NCBI RefSeq assembly: GCF_000369805.1
Contig: NZ_KB850224.1
Location: 3,762,460 to 3,826,459, forward strand
DNA length: 64,000 bases
Source: Acinetobacter sp. NIPH 2100
Lineage (GTDB): Bacteria > Pseudomonadota > Gammaproteobacteria > Pseudomonadales > Moraxellaceae
Direction of reading: 5' to 3'
Part shown: positions 35,898 through 43,778 of the stretch, piece after piece
Layout: each line of letters begins with the position of its first letter
Position numbering within the stretch: position 1 is the stretch's first letter
Translations under genes and position numbers: made by a program
Notes under the pieces: generated by a model
Database searches by the model: none
What the model was told of the DNA's origin: nothing
What the model saw: only the letters and a program-made list of their open reading frames with translations

Positions 35898-36776
35898 ATG
35901 TATGATATAGCAGAAAATCGGTCTTTTCTAGCGGAAATCCCAGGACTGATAAAACTAATAAGACCTAAACAATGGCTTAAGAATAGCTTTGTTTTCGCAC
36001 CTCTGATCTTTGCAGGCGAATTCCTAAATTTAGGATCCATTTATTCCGTATTATTTGCGGCATTTTTATTTTGTCTAGCAGCCTCAGCGGTCTATATTGT
36101 TAATGACTTAAAAGATATAGAAAAAGATCGGGCGCATCCCGAGAAATCCCTGAAACGACCTTTAGCTTCAGGTCAGGTGAGCCCCCAAAGTGCAATTATT
36201 TTATTAACGTTGATTTATATTGCTCTAGGGTTCGCTTGGTTAGTTGCACCCAAGGTCATCTACGTGATCGTCGTATATTTACTGCTGAATTGGGCCTACA
36301 CCTTTAAACTGAAACATGAACCAGTGATTGAAATTTTCATTGTCGCCTTTGGTTTTGTATTACGTGTCTATGCAGGTGCTGTCGCCTTGGCCGTGCCAGT
36401 ATCTCACTGGATGTTTATTACCACATTAAGTATTTCACTGTATCTCGCTTCAATTAAACGTCGTCAGGAACTCATACAAAGCGGCTCACAAGGGCGTGGT
36501 GTACTTGAACACTATTCAGTCAGCCTAATTGACCGCTTTGCAGGAATTTCTGCCGTTACAGCCATTGTTTTTTATAGCTTGTATACGATGGAAGTACAGC
36601 CACAGCTTATTATCACCATCCCATTTGTCATGTTTGGCTTATTCCGTTACTGGTTTATTGTTGAAACATTAAAAGGTGGTGAATCTCCAACTGACGTAAT
36701 CGCTCAGGACTGGCAAATATTATTAACCGTTGTTTTATGGGTTGCATGTTGCATTTGGACATTATTACCAGCTTAG
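35898..36776 (+). CDS. UbiA-family polyprenyl-phosphate phosphoribosyltransferase (Rv3806c-like)
   Basis: This 292-residue integral membrane protein has about eight helices. The first motif is RPKQWLKNSFVFAPL, and the Asp-rich metal site is NDLKDIEKDRAHPEKSLKRP (N69, D70, D73, D77). A second loop holds SIKRRQE. This pattern is that of decaprenyl-phosphate 5-phosphoribosyltransferases, which use PRPP rather than isoprenyl diphosphates. It would make polyprenyl-phosphoryl-ribose-5-phosphate, the first step of the arabinose-lipid route. No good SD precedes the ATG. A DUF212/PAP2-like gene follows within 20 bp. Confidence 0.88.
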   Translation: MYDIAENRSFLAEIPGLIKLIRPKQWLKNSFVFAPLIFAGEFLNLGSIYSVLFAAFLFCLAASAVYIVNDLKDIEKDRAHPEKSLKRPLASGQVSPQSAIILLTLIYIALGFAWLVAPKVIYVIVVYLLLNWAYTFKLKHEPVIEIFIVAFGFVLRVYAGAVALAVPVSHWMFITTLSISLYLASIKRRQELIQSGSQGRGVLEHYSVSLIDRFAGISAVTAIVFYSLYTMEVQPQLIITIPFVMFGLFRYWFIVETLKGGESPTDVIAQDWQILLTVVLWVACCIWTLLPA

Positions 36777-36795
36777 TTTTATTTTGGATTGTTTT

Positions 36796-37209
36796 GTGAA
36801 GTCTTATATTTACCTTATTACCCCATTTCTAGCTTGGCTCGTTGCGGGCTGTCTGAAATTTCTTATTAATTCAATTAAGGCCAAGAAATTGGCCTTTGGA
36901 TTAATTGGCTATGGTGGATTACCAAGTAATCATAGTGCCATTGTAAGCAGCATGACTGCACTTATTGCCTTTAAGGAAGGGATTGATACACCTGCTTTTG
37001 GTGTTGCGCTTACCCTCTCATTTATTGTGCTATTAGATGCAAACAGTTTAAGACAAGCTATTGGTAAACATGCAGTAGTAATTAATCGTCTGGCCAAAGA
37101 TACTCCTGAGTATCAGTATTTAAGAGAACGCATGGGCCACACCAAGATTGAAATCTTAGCTGGTGTCGTTGTCGGTATTTTCGTTGCTTATTTAGCTAGC
37201 GCGTTGTAA
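36796..37209 (+). CDS. Divergent PAP2/DUF212 membrane protein (Rv3807c-like putative phosphatase)
   Basis: This 137-residue protein has hydrophobic helices and the family motifs GGLPSNHSAIVSSMTAL, DANSLRQAIGKHAVVIN and MGHTKIEILAGVVVG. Mycobacteria carry a PAP2-like gene (Rv3807c) beside the UbiA gene, proposed to remove the 5-phosphate from polyprenyl-phosphoryl-ribose-5-phosphate. That role is inferred here. The GTG at 36796 gives a 20-bp gap after ubiA. An ATG at 36730, overlapping ubiA by 47 bp, would add 22 residues and cannot be excluded. Confidence 0.8.
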   Translation: MKSYIYLITPFLAWLVAGCLKFLINSIKAKKLAFGLIGYGGLPSNHSAIVSSMTALIAFKEGIDTPAFGVALTLSFIVLLDANSLRQAIGKHAVVINRLAKDTPEYQYLRERMGHTKIEILAGVVVGIFVAYLASAL

Positions 37210-37335
37210 ATCGAATATTAAGTTGTGACTATATAACTGATAAATGTTAATTGAGTCACTAATTTAATTCTTGTTTATCCTTCCAGTGTTAGTTAACTAA
37301 TAGTCATTTCATAATTAATTTTTAGTAGCGCATTT

Positions 37336-39054
37336 ATGAACATGTTCATTAAAAGCAATAAAGAACATATTAAATTTATTTTATATTCTTTATTGATCCT
37401 TATTGTGATTTTATTTATTCACAGCAACATATATTCTTTTGATTTCACAATAAGATTACATGACTATTTATATTCACAATGGGTATTTAGCTATGACTAT
37501 GGCTTTGTCAGAAGAGCTTTACCGGGTGAAATATTAAGCATACTGGGAGTAGATCCAACTTATAGACATGTCCGCTTAGTATCTATTCTTTTTCTAATTG
37601 TATTATTCTATCTTTTTGCTAGAATCACCTATGTTTTTTTCAAAAAATTAGAACTTGATAATAAATATGTTATTACTTTTTCACTATGTGTTTTTAGTTT
37701 ATCATTTCTAACCTCCCAATGGGTAAGGGAATTATCTCGCTTTGATCATGTCGGTCAGATTATTCTACTCACCGCTATTCTACTCATATTAAAAAATGTA
37801 AAAAACTCGATTGTTTTAATATTTATATTATTATCACTACCAATAATGGCATTGACTCATGAAGCAATGCTAATATTTTTCGTTCCAACTTTGGCGTTTA
37901 TATATTATCAAAAATATAGGAAAATAAGCCACATTTTTCTAATTGGGGCAGAGTCTGCTCTGCTATTGGTAGCAGTCGTTATCTATGGCAAGATGTCTCC
38001 TTTCCAAGTTAATTCTATTATTAAAACTTTTATGTATTACGATCATTTTCAATCTTATGCCGTCAGTACATCGTTACTGACTTTAAAAGAAAATTTCGTA
38101 ACAAACTATCAAACCTTCTTTGAAACTAAAGCATATTTAAAAATATTTTTTACATTCCTTTTTTGCTCTCCTATTCTTTTATTTATTAAAAAAAGCACAG
38201 ATAAAAAAACATTTCTTCTCATATTGTTTTTTTCAGCATCTCCATTAGCTCTAACATTAATAGCATTTGACTATATTAGATGGATTGCACTATTCCTATT
38301 CAACTTATCTATAATATTTATGTCATTAGCAATAATGAATACTATTGACAGAAATTTAATTGCATCAAATTTCATGAGTCTTAAAAAACTCATATACTCT
38401 TATGCACTAGTTTCCTTGTTACTTGGCCCTATAGGAATAGGAAATCTATTTATCAACTTCTATGAAGTTAATTTGCCTTGGGAAAAAAGAGAAAAATGGG
38501 ACCAAGAATTACTAGTCAAATTAAATGACCCAATCCCTTTCTCTAATATTAGGCTAAGTATCGATGATGTTAATTCTATTACTCAACTTTACTTTTTAAA
38601 CCAAGAAAAAGTTAAACAAGAAAAGCTCAATAAAGTAGTTATTCATCACTACATTAAAGCTTCGAATGAGGGCAATACTGATGCCCAAAATACTCTTGGC
38701 TTCTTCTATTTTTATGGGATACATACATCTATAAATTATTGCTCTGCATTAGAAATGTTTAAAGTGTCTGCCCAAGATCAAAACAAGCATGCCTTATATA
38801 ACTTATCTCTTTTGTATAGGAACGGCGTTTGTATCGAAAAAAATATTAAAAAGGCGAACAGCTTATTAGTACAAGCCGCTTCACATGGAAATGATTTGGC
38901 TAAATTCATGTTAGCTATTAATTATTTACATGGTAACAATGGCTTTGTTAAAAATAAAAAGGAAGCTTTAAAAATATTGGCTGAACTAAAAAATAGAGGA
39001 AATTTACCTGCAGAAATTTCATTGGAAGCACTTAAGCTGGGTAACGTTCAATAA
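37336..39054 (+). CDS. Polytopic membrane protein with C-terminal Sel1-like repeats, candidate GT-C arabinosyltransferase
   Basis: The 572 residues split in two. Residues 1 to about 370 have some ten or more predicted helices, with a first extracytoplasmic loop DFTIRLHDYLYSQWVF followed by YDYGFVRRALPGEIL. A charged loop-1 of this kind is the layout of GT-C enzymes that use polyprenyl-phosphate sugars. Residues about 430-550 hold Sel1-like helical repeats (ASNEGNTDAQNTLGFFYFYG, SAQDQNKHALYNLSLLYRNG, AASHGNDLAKFMLAINYLHG), a protein-binding solenoid. The combination is unusual. It is third after the ubiA and DUF212 genes, across 126 bp, and precedes a terminator. I infer transfer of D-arabinofuranose, but no specific family is recognised. 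The gene is notably AT-rich. Confidence 0.7.
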   Translation: MNMFIKSNKEHIKFILYSLLILIVILFIHSNIYSFDFTIRLHDYLYSQWVFSYDYGFVRRALPGEILSILGVDPTYRHVRLVSILFLIVLFYLFARITYVFFKKLELDNKYVITFSLCVFSLSFLTSQWVRELSRFDHVGQIILLTAILLILKNVKNSIVLIFILLSLPIMALTHEAMLIFFVPTLAFIYYQKYRKISHIFLIGAESALLLVAVVIYGKMSPFQVNSIIKTFMYYDHFQSYAVSTSLLTLKENFVTNYQTFFETKAYLKIFFTFLFCSPILLFIKKSTDKKTFLLILFFSASPLALTLIAFDYIRWIALFLFNLSIIFMSLAIMNTIDRNLIASNFMSLKKLIYSYALVSLLLGPIGIGNLFINFYEVNLPWEKREKWDQELLVKLNDPIPFSNIRLSIDDVNSITQLYFLNQEKVKQEKLNKVVIHHYIKASNEGNTDAQNTLGFFYFYGIHTSINYCSALEMFKVSAQDQNKHALYNLSLLYRNGVCIEKNIKKANSLLVQAASHGNDLAKFMLAINYLHGNNGFVKNKKEALKILAELKNRGNLPAEISLEALKLGNVQ

Positions 39055-39069
39055 TTAATGTCTGATCGT

Positions 39070-39108
39070 AAGCCGTTCCAGAGTTCAATACGCTGGAACG
39101 GCTTTTGG
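39070..39108 (+). terminator. Intrinsic terminator closing the arabinose cassette
   Basis: A 12-bp perfect stem pairs AAGCCGTTCCAG with CTGGAACGGCTT and is followed by TTTT. Confidence 0.85.
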
Positions 39109-39285
39109 ATAATTTTCCATATGCCACGTTTGTTTTCTAATCGCCATATCAATAATAAATTAGATGAACCTAAAAGCGAACTTTCACATATTTTTCTTTT
39201 TCATTATTCCTAAAACTTAATTCTTGACCTCAAGCCAACTTGAGCTTTTATAGTTACCCTCTAATCTAAAAATACGGATAAGTGG

Positions 39286-40005
39286 ATGAACAATTCAAGT
39301 AAAACATTTCTCATTTACGGTGTTAGCAAAGGTCTAGGTAAAGCCATTGTTCAAGCTGTACCAAGGCCAACAGATACTGTCTATGGCGTCTCTCGCACCC
39401 AACCACAACAAATTCCAAACTTAAACTGGATTTTTGCTGATCTATCCAAGCCAGAGTCGGCTGTAAGCGATGTAAAAACAGCAATTGGACAGCAACAAAT
39501 TGATCTACTGATTTACAACGTGGGCATCTGGGAACAACAGGCATTTAGCGACAACTATAATTTTGAAAATATTTCTGCTGCTGAAATCAACCAAATCATT
39601 CATACCAATATCAGCACCTGTATCCTGTCGATTCAATCTCTCATTGAAAATCTCCAACTCTCCAACAACGCCAAAATTATTCTGATCGGTTCGACTTGGG
39701 GTGTTGATAACCATAACGGTAAAGAACTTGTGTTCTCCACAACCAAATTTGCCCTAAGAGGCATAGCGCAATCACTACGAGAGATTTTACGAGAACACTT
39801 GATTGGTGTGAGTGTATTGAACTTAGGCTACCTTGCCAGCGAATATGAGATCAACAAACCTGTTCAAGACATTTTAGAACAAACCGAATATTCCCTTATC
39901 CCTTTAGCCGATGTGATTCAGGCAATTCATTTTATTATTTCAACCACGAAGGCAAGCTGTGTTAAAGAAATCCTGATGCCTGCGATGTTAGATCAGAATA
40001 TTTAA
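39286..40005 (+). CDS. SDR-family protein lacking the catalytic tyrosine
   Basis: This 239-residue Rossmann protein has the cofactor motif YGVSKGLGKA and LIYNVGIWEQQ, with Ser in LIGSTWG. The usual Y-x-x-x-K is F150-S-T-T-K154, so the catalytic Tyr is replaced by Phe. It may bind NAD(P) or act as a regulator without normal oxidoreductase activity. A truncated copy lies at 32.9-33.3 kb in the same orientation, and the same site there also reads Phe (FFTTK), so the change is shared. The gene sits 177 bp after the cassette terminator with its own leader. Confidence 0.85.
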   Translation: MNNSSKTFLIYGVSKGLGKAIVQAVPRPTDTVYGVSRTQPQQIPNLNWIFADLSKPESAVSDVKTAIGQQQIDLLIYNVGIWEQQAFSDNYNFENISAAEINQIIHTNISTCILSIQSLIENLQLSNNAKIILIGSTWGVDNHNGKELVFSTTKFALRGIAQSLREILREHLIGVSVLNLGYLASEYEINKPVQDILEQTEYSLIPLADVIQAIHFIISTTKASCVKEILMPAMLDQNI

Positions 40006-40321
40006 GTTTAAATTTCACATTATTAATCACAAAAAATCAGCAAAAGCTTTGACACTCCATACAAAAACATATTAACCAATTATTCTAAACAAAAAATGCC
40101 AAAATAAATAAATATTAATTTTTTTATTTTTTAACAAAAAGAAAATATAATATATTGTTATTCATTAAAAATAAAAATTAAATTTTCCCAAAAAGACCAA
40201 AAATGACAATAAAAAAAGATTTATGTGTAAAAAAAATAGAAAAACCAACCACTTGATAAAATAAATTTTACATAACCATTAAAATATATAATATTGAAAC
40301 GAATTAACAACCAGCCAAAAA
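40006..40321. other. AT-rich intergenic region without visible genes
   Basis: The 316 bp are extremely A+T rich with long A-runs. No convincing reading frame, tRNA or terminator is seen. It probably holds the promoter of the 2OG-fragment/benE pair and may mark the edge of foreign DNA. Confidence 0.5.
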
Positions 40322-40570
40322 GTGAGAAAAATAATGCTATCAATTGAATCAACAGAAAAAGAGAAAGTTATTAATGAAATAAAAGAATTTGGCTTTTCTA
40401 ATGTAACAGGAAAATCATTTTCACTTTCAGGAGGTTTTCTTGAGTTCATTGAATTTAGTCAAAGTTGGGAAAATATGCCAGAGGATATCTATTTTGGGCA
40501 AAAAGATTCAGGACGACGATTCAGAAGATATAGTGACTTTGACTATAACCCTGTCACGAAAAAAATTTGA
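40322..40570 (+). pseudogene. N-terminal fragment of a 2OG-Fe dioxygenase family protein
   Basis: The frame codes 78-82 residues (GTG at 40322 or ATG at 40334) and stops after SWENMPEDIYFGQKDSG and RRFRRYSDFDYNPVTKKI. The pattern D-x-Y...R-x-R-R-Y resembles the N-terminal part of the 2OG-Fe dioxygenase family that includes amino-acid hydroxylases, which are normally about 200 residues or longer. The HxD metal site would come later and is absent. The benE-like gene starts 5 bp after the stop, as if a deletion joined the two. A short functional protein cannot be excluded. Confidence 0.6.
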
Positions 40571-40575
40571 TCTAG

Positions 40576-41781
40576 ATGAATATTAAAAGCTTTATCGAAG
40601 ATTTTTCAGTTTCCGCTTTTGCAGCTGGTTTCACTACAGTCCTTGTGGGTGTGACCAGCTCGATTATTATCGTCTTTCAAGCAGCTACTGCTTTAGGAGC
40701 GAATTCAGCAGAAATTGCATCATGGATTTGGGCACTTGGTTTAACACTCGGATTATCAAGTATAGTTCTATCCCTTTATTATAAGATTCCACTCATTGCT
40801 GCTTGGTCTACACCAGGTGCAGCATATTTAGCAATTAATGGCCATCAGGCCACCTTAAATGAAGCTATTGGAGCATTTATAATAAGTGGCCTATTAATTA
40901 CAATAGCTGGATTTTCATCATTATTTAAAAAAATAATTAGCCACATTCCTACTTCAATTACATCAGCTATGCTAGCTGGGATATTACTTCCTTTCTGTTT
41001 AAAAATAATTGAAATGTATTCAAAAAATACAAGTTTAATCATAGCAATGACTATTTCATACTTTTTAAGCAAAGTATTCGTTCCAAGATATAGCATATTA
41101 ACAACATTAACTATAGGCGTTTTTTTTACCCTTTACCAAGGAGGTCTCAACAATATACCAATATCATTTGAATTAACACAGCCTATATTTATTAAACCAA
41201 TTTTCAACCTTCATTCTATTTGGAATATCGCGATTCCACTTTTCATTATCACAATGGTTTCTCAAAATCTAGTTGGAGTCTCCATAATCAAATCATTTGG
41301 TTATCCTTGTCCTACAAATCAAGCCGTTGGAATAACTGGTTTTTTCAATACCATTTTTGCACCGTTTGGGGCATTTTCAACAAATTTAGCTGCTATAAGT
41401 GCTGCATTATGCTTAAGCCCAGATGTACATGAAGATAAAAGTAAACGCTACATCGCTTCTGTTATTGCAGGCTTTTTTTATGTCTTGGTTGGTATTTTAG
41501 GTGCTACCATAACATCACTGTTATTTTTATTTCCTAAAGAGTTCGTGATCACATTAGCTGGTTTAGCTTTATTATCAACACTTATAAATAGTTTCTTAGA
41601 TGCTTTTAGTGTAAAAGGCGAACAAGAACCAGCAATACTCACTTTTCTAATTACAATATCTGATATAAAAATTTTTGGAATAAATTCAATTATATTAGGG
41701 CTGCTTTTTGGAATGATCTTATATTTTATTTTAAGAAAAAAAGCAGCAATTTATAAAAAAATTAAACTTAAGCCCTTTTAA
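40576..41781 (+). CDS. BenE-family (benzoate/H+ symporter-like) transporter
   Basis: This 401-residue protein has about twelve helices. Family stretches include AAWSTPGAAYL, a Gln/Asn-containing segment (TMVSQNLVGVSIIKSFGYPC) and a pseudo-repeat (APFGAFSTNLAAISAALCLS). BenE members move aromatic acids, but several sit beside amino-acid hydroxylases, and the truncated dioxygenase upstream hints at that context. No benzoate genes are nearby, so the substrate is open. Codon use is AT-rich compared with pyrE downstream, consistent with acquisition. Confidence 0.85.
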   Translation: MNIKSFIEDFSVSAFAAGFTTVLVGVTSSIIIVFQAATALGANSAEIASWIWALGLTLGLSSIVLSLYYKIPLIAAWSTPGAAYLAINGHQATLNEAIGAFIISGLLITIAGFSSLFKKIISHIPTSITSAMLAGILLPFCLKIIEMYSKNTSLIIAMTISYFLSKVFVPRYSILTTLTIGVFFTLYQGGLNNIPISFELTQPIFIKPIFNLHSIWNIAIPLFIITMVSQNLVGVSIIKSFGYPCPTNQAVGITGFFNTIFAPFGAFSTNLAAISAALCLSPDVHEDKSKRYIASVIAGFFYVLVGILGATITSLLFLFPKEFVITLAGLALLSTLINSFLDAFSVKGEQEPAILTFLITISDIKIFGINSIILGLLFGMILYFILRKKAAIYKKIKLKPF

Positions 41782-41782
41782 C

Positions 41783-41812
41783 AAAAAAGGAAGCCTCAGC
41801 TTCCTTTTTTAT
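41783..41812. terminator. Bidirectional terminator between the benE-like gene and pyrE
   Basis: AAAAAAGGAAGC and GCTTCCTTTTTT pair around CTCA, flanked by A- and T-runs for both converging genes. Confidence 0.88.
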
Positions 41813-41821
41813 ATCTAAAAC

Positions 41822-42472
41822 TTAGATGCCATATTTTTCACGATATGCCTGCATATTTGCTAAAGCATCTTTTTCGCCTTTCGCATCTAAATAATCCATC
41901 AAATCTTTCATGGTGATGAGAGCATGCACAGGAATTTCTAATTCTTTTTGAACTTCCTGAATCGCAGAAAGCTCTCCTTGACCACGTTCTTGACGGTCTA
42001 ATGCAACCAACACACCTGCAATTTCAGCACCTGCATTTTTTAAGATAGTCACAACTTCACGAATCGCAGTCCCCGCAGTGATCACATCATCAATGATCCA
42101 GACTTTTTGACCTGTAACCGATGCACCCACTAAGACACCGCCTTCACCATGATCTTTGGCTTCTTTACGGTTAAAACCCCAAGGTACGCTTTTGCCATGA
42201 ACCTGAGACAATGCCACCGCTGTTGCTGCGACAAAAGGAATCCCTTTATAAGCTGGGCCAAAAATCACACCAACATTGTCACATTGTACCAGTTTATCGG
42301 CATAGCCTTGCGCTAACAAAGACAATGCTTCACCATCGTTTAACAAACCTGCGTTAAAGAAATAAGGACTGACACGGCCTGATTTTAAGGTAAACTCACC
42401 AAATTTAAGCACTCCACGTGATAATGCGAGTTCGATAAAAGCTTGCGGATGAAATGACACAGGCGTTGTCAT
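41822..42472 (-). CDS. pyrE: Orotate phosphoribosyltransferase
   Basis: This 216-residue enzyme makes OMP from orotate and PRPP in pyrimidine synthesis. The PRPP motif [16 protein letters not shown], the [10 protein letters not shown] loop and [13 protein letters not shown] are present. The ATG at 42472 with GGAG upstream is chosen over a 248-residue frame that runs into the divergent exonuclease gene. The pyrE-crc neighbourhood is shared with Pseudomonas. Confidence 0.97.
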   Translation of the reverse strand: MTTPVSFHPQAFIELALSRGVLKFGEFTLKSGRVSPYFFNAGLLNDGEALSLLAQGYADKLVQCDNVGVIFGPAYKGIPFVAATAVALSQVHGKSVPWGFNRKEAKDHGEGGVLVGASVTGQKVWIIDDVITAGTAIREVVTILKNAGAEIAGVLVALDRQERGQGELSAIQEVQKELEIPVHALITMKDLMDYLDAKGEKDALANMQAYREKYGI

Positions 42473-42513
42473 ATAAAGTGCTCCAAATTCTTCAATTGAG
42501 GTTAAACAGACGT

Positions 42514-43338
42514 ATGATACCAAAGGATAGCTATCCAAGTGATGTAAAAATTCTTCGAGTCGTTTCAATTAACGTAAATGGCTTGCGTTCATCAGTCACC
42601 AAAGGTCTACTCGAATGGTTAGAACAGTCGGGTGCCGATGTGGTGTGTATGCAGGAAAGCCGCATCACCCATGAACAATGGACCGATAAATTTAAACCTG
42701 AAGGTTGGTATACCCACCTGTTCCCAGCTGAACGTGCAGGCTATGCAGGTACAGCGATCTATAGTCGTCTGCCCTTCGTGTCGGTAAAAGATGGTTTAGG
42801 TTTTGAACTTGCTGATTCTCAGGGGCGTTTTGTCGCGGCCGAATTCGATTTGGGCTTGTCACAAACTATTCATATTGCTTCGTTATACTTGCCATCAGGA
42901 TCAAGCGGTGACGAAGCGCAAGCACGCAAAGACGTGTTTTTACAAGAATACGCCAAAATACTAAAACAGTGGCGAGATGAAAATAAATCCATCATTGTCT
43001 GTGGGGATTACAATATCGTGCATAAACGCATCGATATTAAAAACTGGTCAGGCAACCAGAAATCTTCTGGGGTTTTGCCACATGAGCGTGCTTGGCTTGA
43101 TCATATGTATGATGAGTTGGGTTATGTGGATACTTTCCGCGAAGTTCGCCCTGAAGCAGAATTGTATTCATGGTGGTCAAATCGCGGTCAGGCGCGTGCA
43201 AAAAATGTTGGTTGGCGTATTGACTACCACGCCTGCTCTCCAGACTGGAAAGCACGCACAACCAACGCATGGGTGTATAAAGAACAATGGTTTAGCGACC
43301 ATGCACCGGTCATTATCGACTATAAAATACACGAATAA
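42514..43338 (+). CDS. crc: Exonuclease III-family protein, Crc-like
   Basis: This 274-residue EEP-fold protein lies beside pyrE as Pseudomonas Crc does, and Acinetobacter orthologues have been called Crc (catabolite repression control). Unlike Pseudomonas Crc, every nuclease residue is present: N in NVNGLR, E in CMQESR, D and N in GDYNIVH, D in GWRIDYH, and D-H in FSDHAPV. It may therefore be a working AP endonuclease or exonuclease, with or without a role in Hfq-dependent repression. The ATG at 42514 is taken; a longer frame from 42454 overlaps pyrE. Confidence 0.85.
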   Translation: MIPKDSYPSDVKILRVVSINVNGLRSSVTKGLLEWLEQSGADVVCMQESRITHEQWTDKFKPEGWYTHLFPAERAGYAGTAIYSRLPFVSVKDGLGFELADSQGRFVAAEFDLGLSQTIHIASLYLPSGSSGDEAQARKDVFLQEYAKILKQWRDENKSIIVCGDYNIVHKRIDIKNWSGNQKSSGVLPHERAWLDHMYDELGYVDTFREVRPEAELYSWWSNRGQARAKNVGWRIDYHACSPDWKARTTNAWVYKEQWFSDHAPVIIDYKIHE

Positions 43339-43432
43339 GTGAACACTTGTTCACTTTGGTCGCTTCTTTGGCTTACATAACTTGTCGCTTTTGTATATTT
43401 TTATTTCACTTCTAGAACGGCATTATAGCTTC

Positions 43433-43586
43433 ACGGCACAGGGAAGCGGTCAGGATGACCAAAAAGGGATAGGACGCCGTAGGAAGATAAAATAAACTTA
43501 GATTAAGTTTATTTGCAAGGATGAGACATTGGACGTTGAAATGAGACCCGCATAATCAGGAAGATTATATGCGGGTTTTCTCTTTT
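43433..43586 (+). ncRNA. Candidate CsrB/RsmZ-like small RNA with eight GGA motifs
   Basis: In the 420-bp gap after crc, about 125 bp carry eight GGA motifs (GGGA at 43441, GGA near 43452, 43466, 43472, 43481, 43519, 43531 and 43559). One sits in a perfect hairpin loop, GGTCA-GGA-TGACC (43448-43460), as in CsrB. Another sits in the loop of the final terminator, CCCGCATAATC-AGGAA-GATTAT..TGCGGG followed by TTTTCTCTTTT (to about 43586). A middle hairpin pairs TAAACTTA with TAAGTTTA. A -10-like CATTAT lies at 43421. No open frame is present. These are the marks of RNAs that sequester CsrA/RsmA. Both ends are approximate. Confidence 0.65.
43548..43586 (+). terminator. Intrinsic terminator of the candidate sRNA
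   Basis: CCCGCATAATC pairs with GATTATaTGCGGG (one bulged A) around an AGGAA loop, and a T-rich run follows. Confidence 0.82.
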
Positions 43587-43778
43587 CTAGATCTTAGATT
43601 TTCTTGCTCTGATTTGTCTTTAGCAGGTTAGCTCAAACCGTATGATCATTTTCGTCATTTAATTTTTTGCTTCACACATTTTACCGATCAGCGTGATAAA
43701 AAATTTCAACTGGTACAGCACCCATCTTTTACGTTAGGCTTTGCCCCATATCTTTTATTGTTTTCGATGGTTTTTCAC

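Noticed and set aside
33401..39054. Cassette read as a capsule or O-antigen locus
   Set aside because: No Wzx, Wzy, Wza/Wzc or nucleotide-sugar genes are present; all recognisable enzymes belong to the polyprenyl-phosphate-arabinose route.
43366..43378. GacA-type upstream element for the sRNA (TGTAAG-N6-CTTACA)
   Set aside because: Only the right half CTTACA is present near the expected distance; the left half does not match, so no site is claimed.
43433..43586. Reading the crc-adjacent RNA as a CrcZ/CrcY-type Hfq-Crc decoy
   Set aside because: CrcZ-type RNAs carry repeated A-rich AANAAYAA motifs; only one weak A-rich stretch is present, while GGA motifs are abundant.
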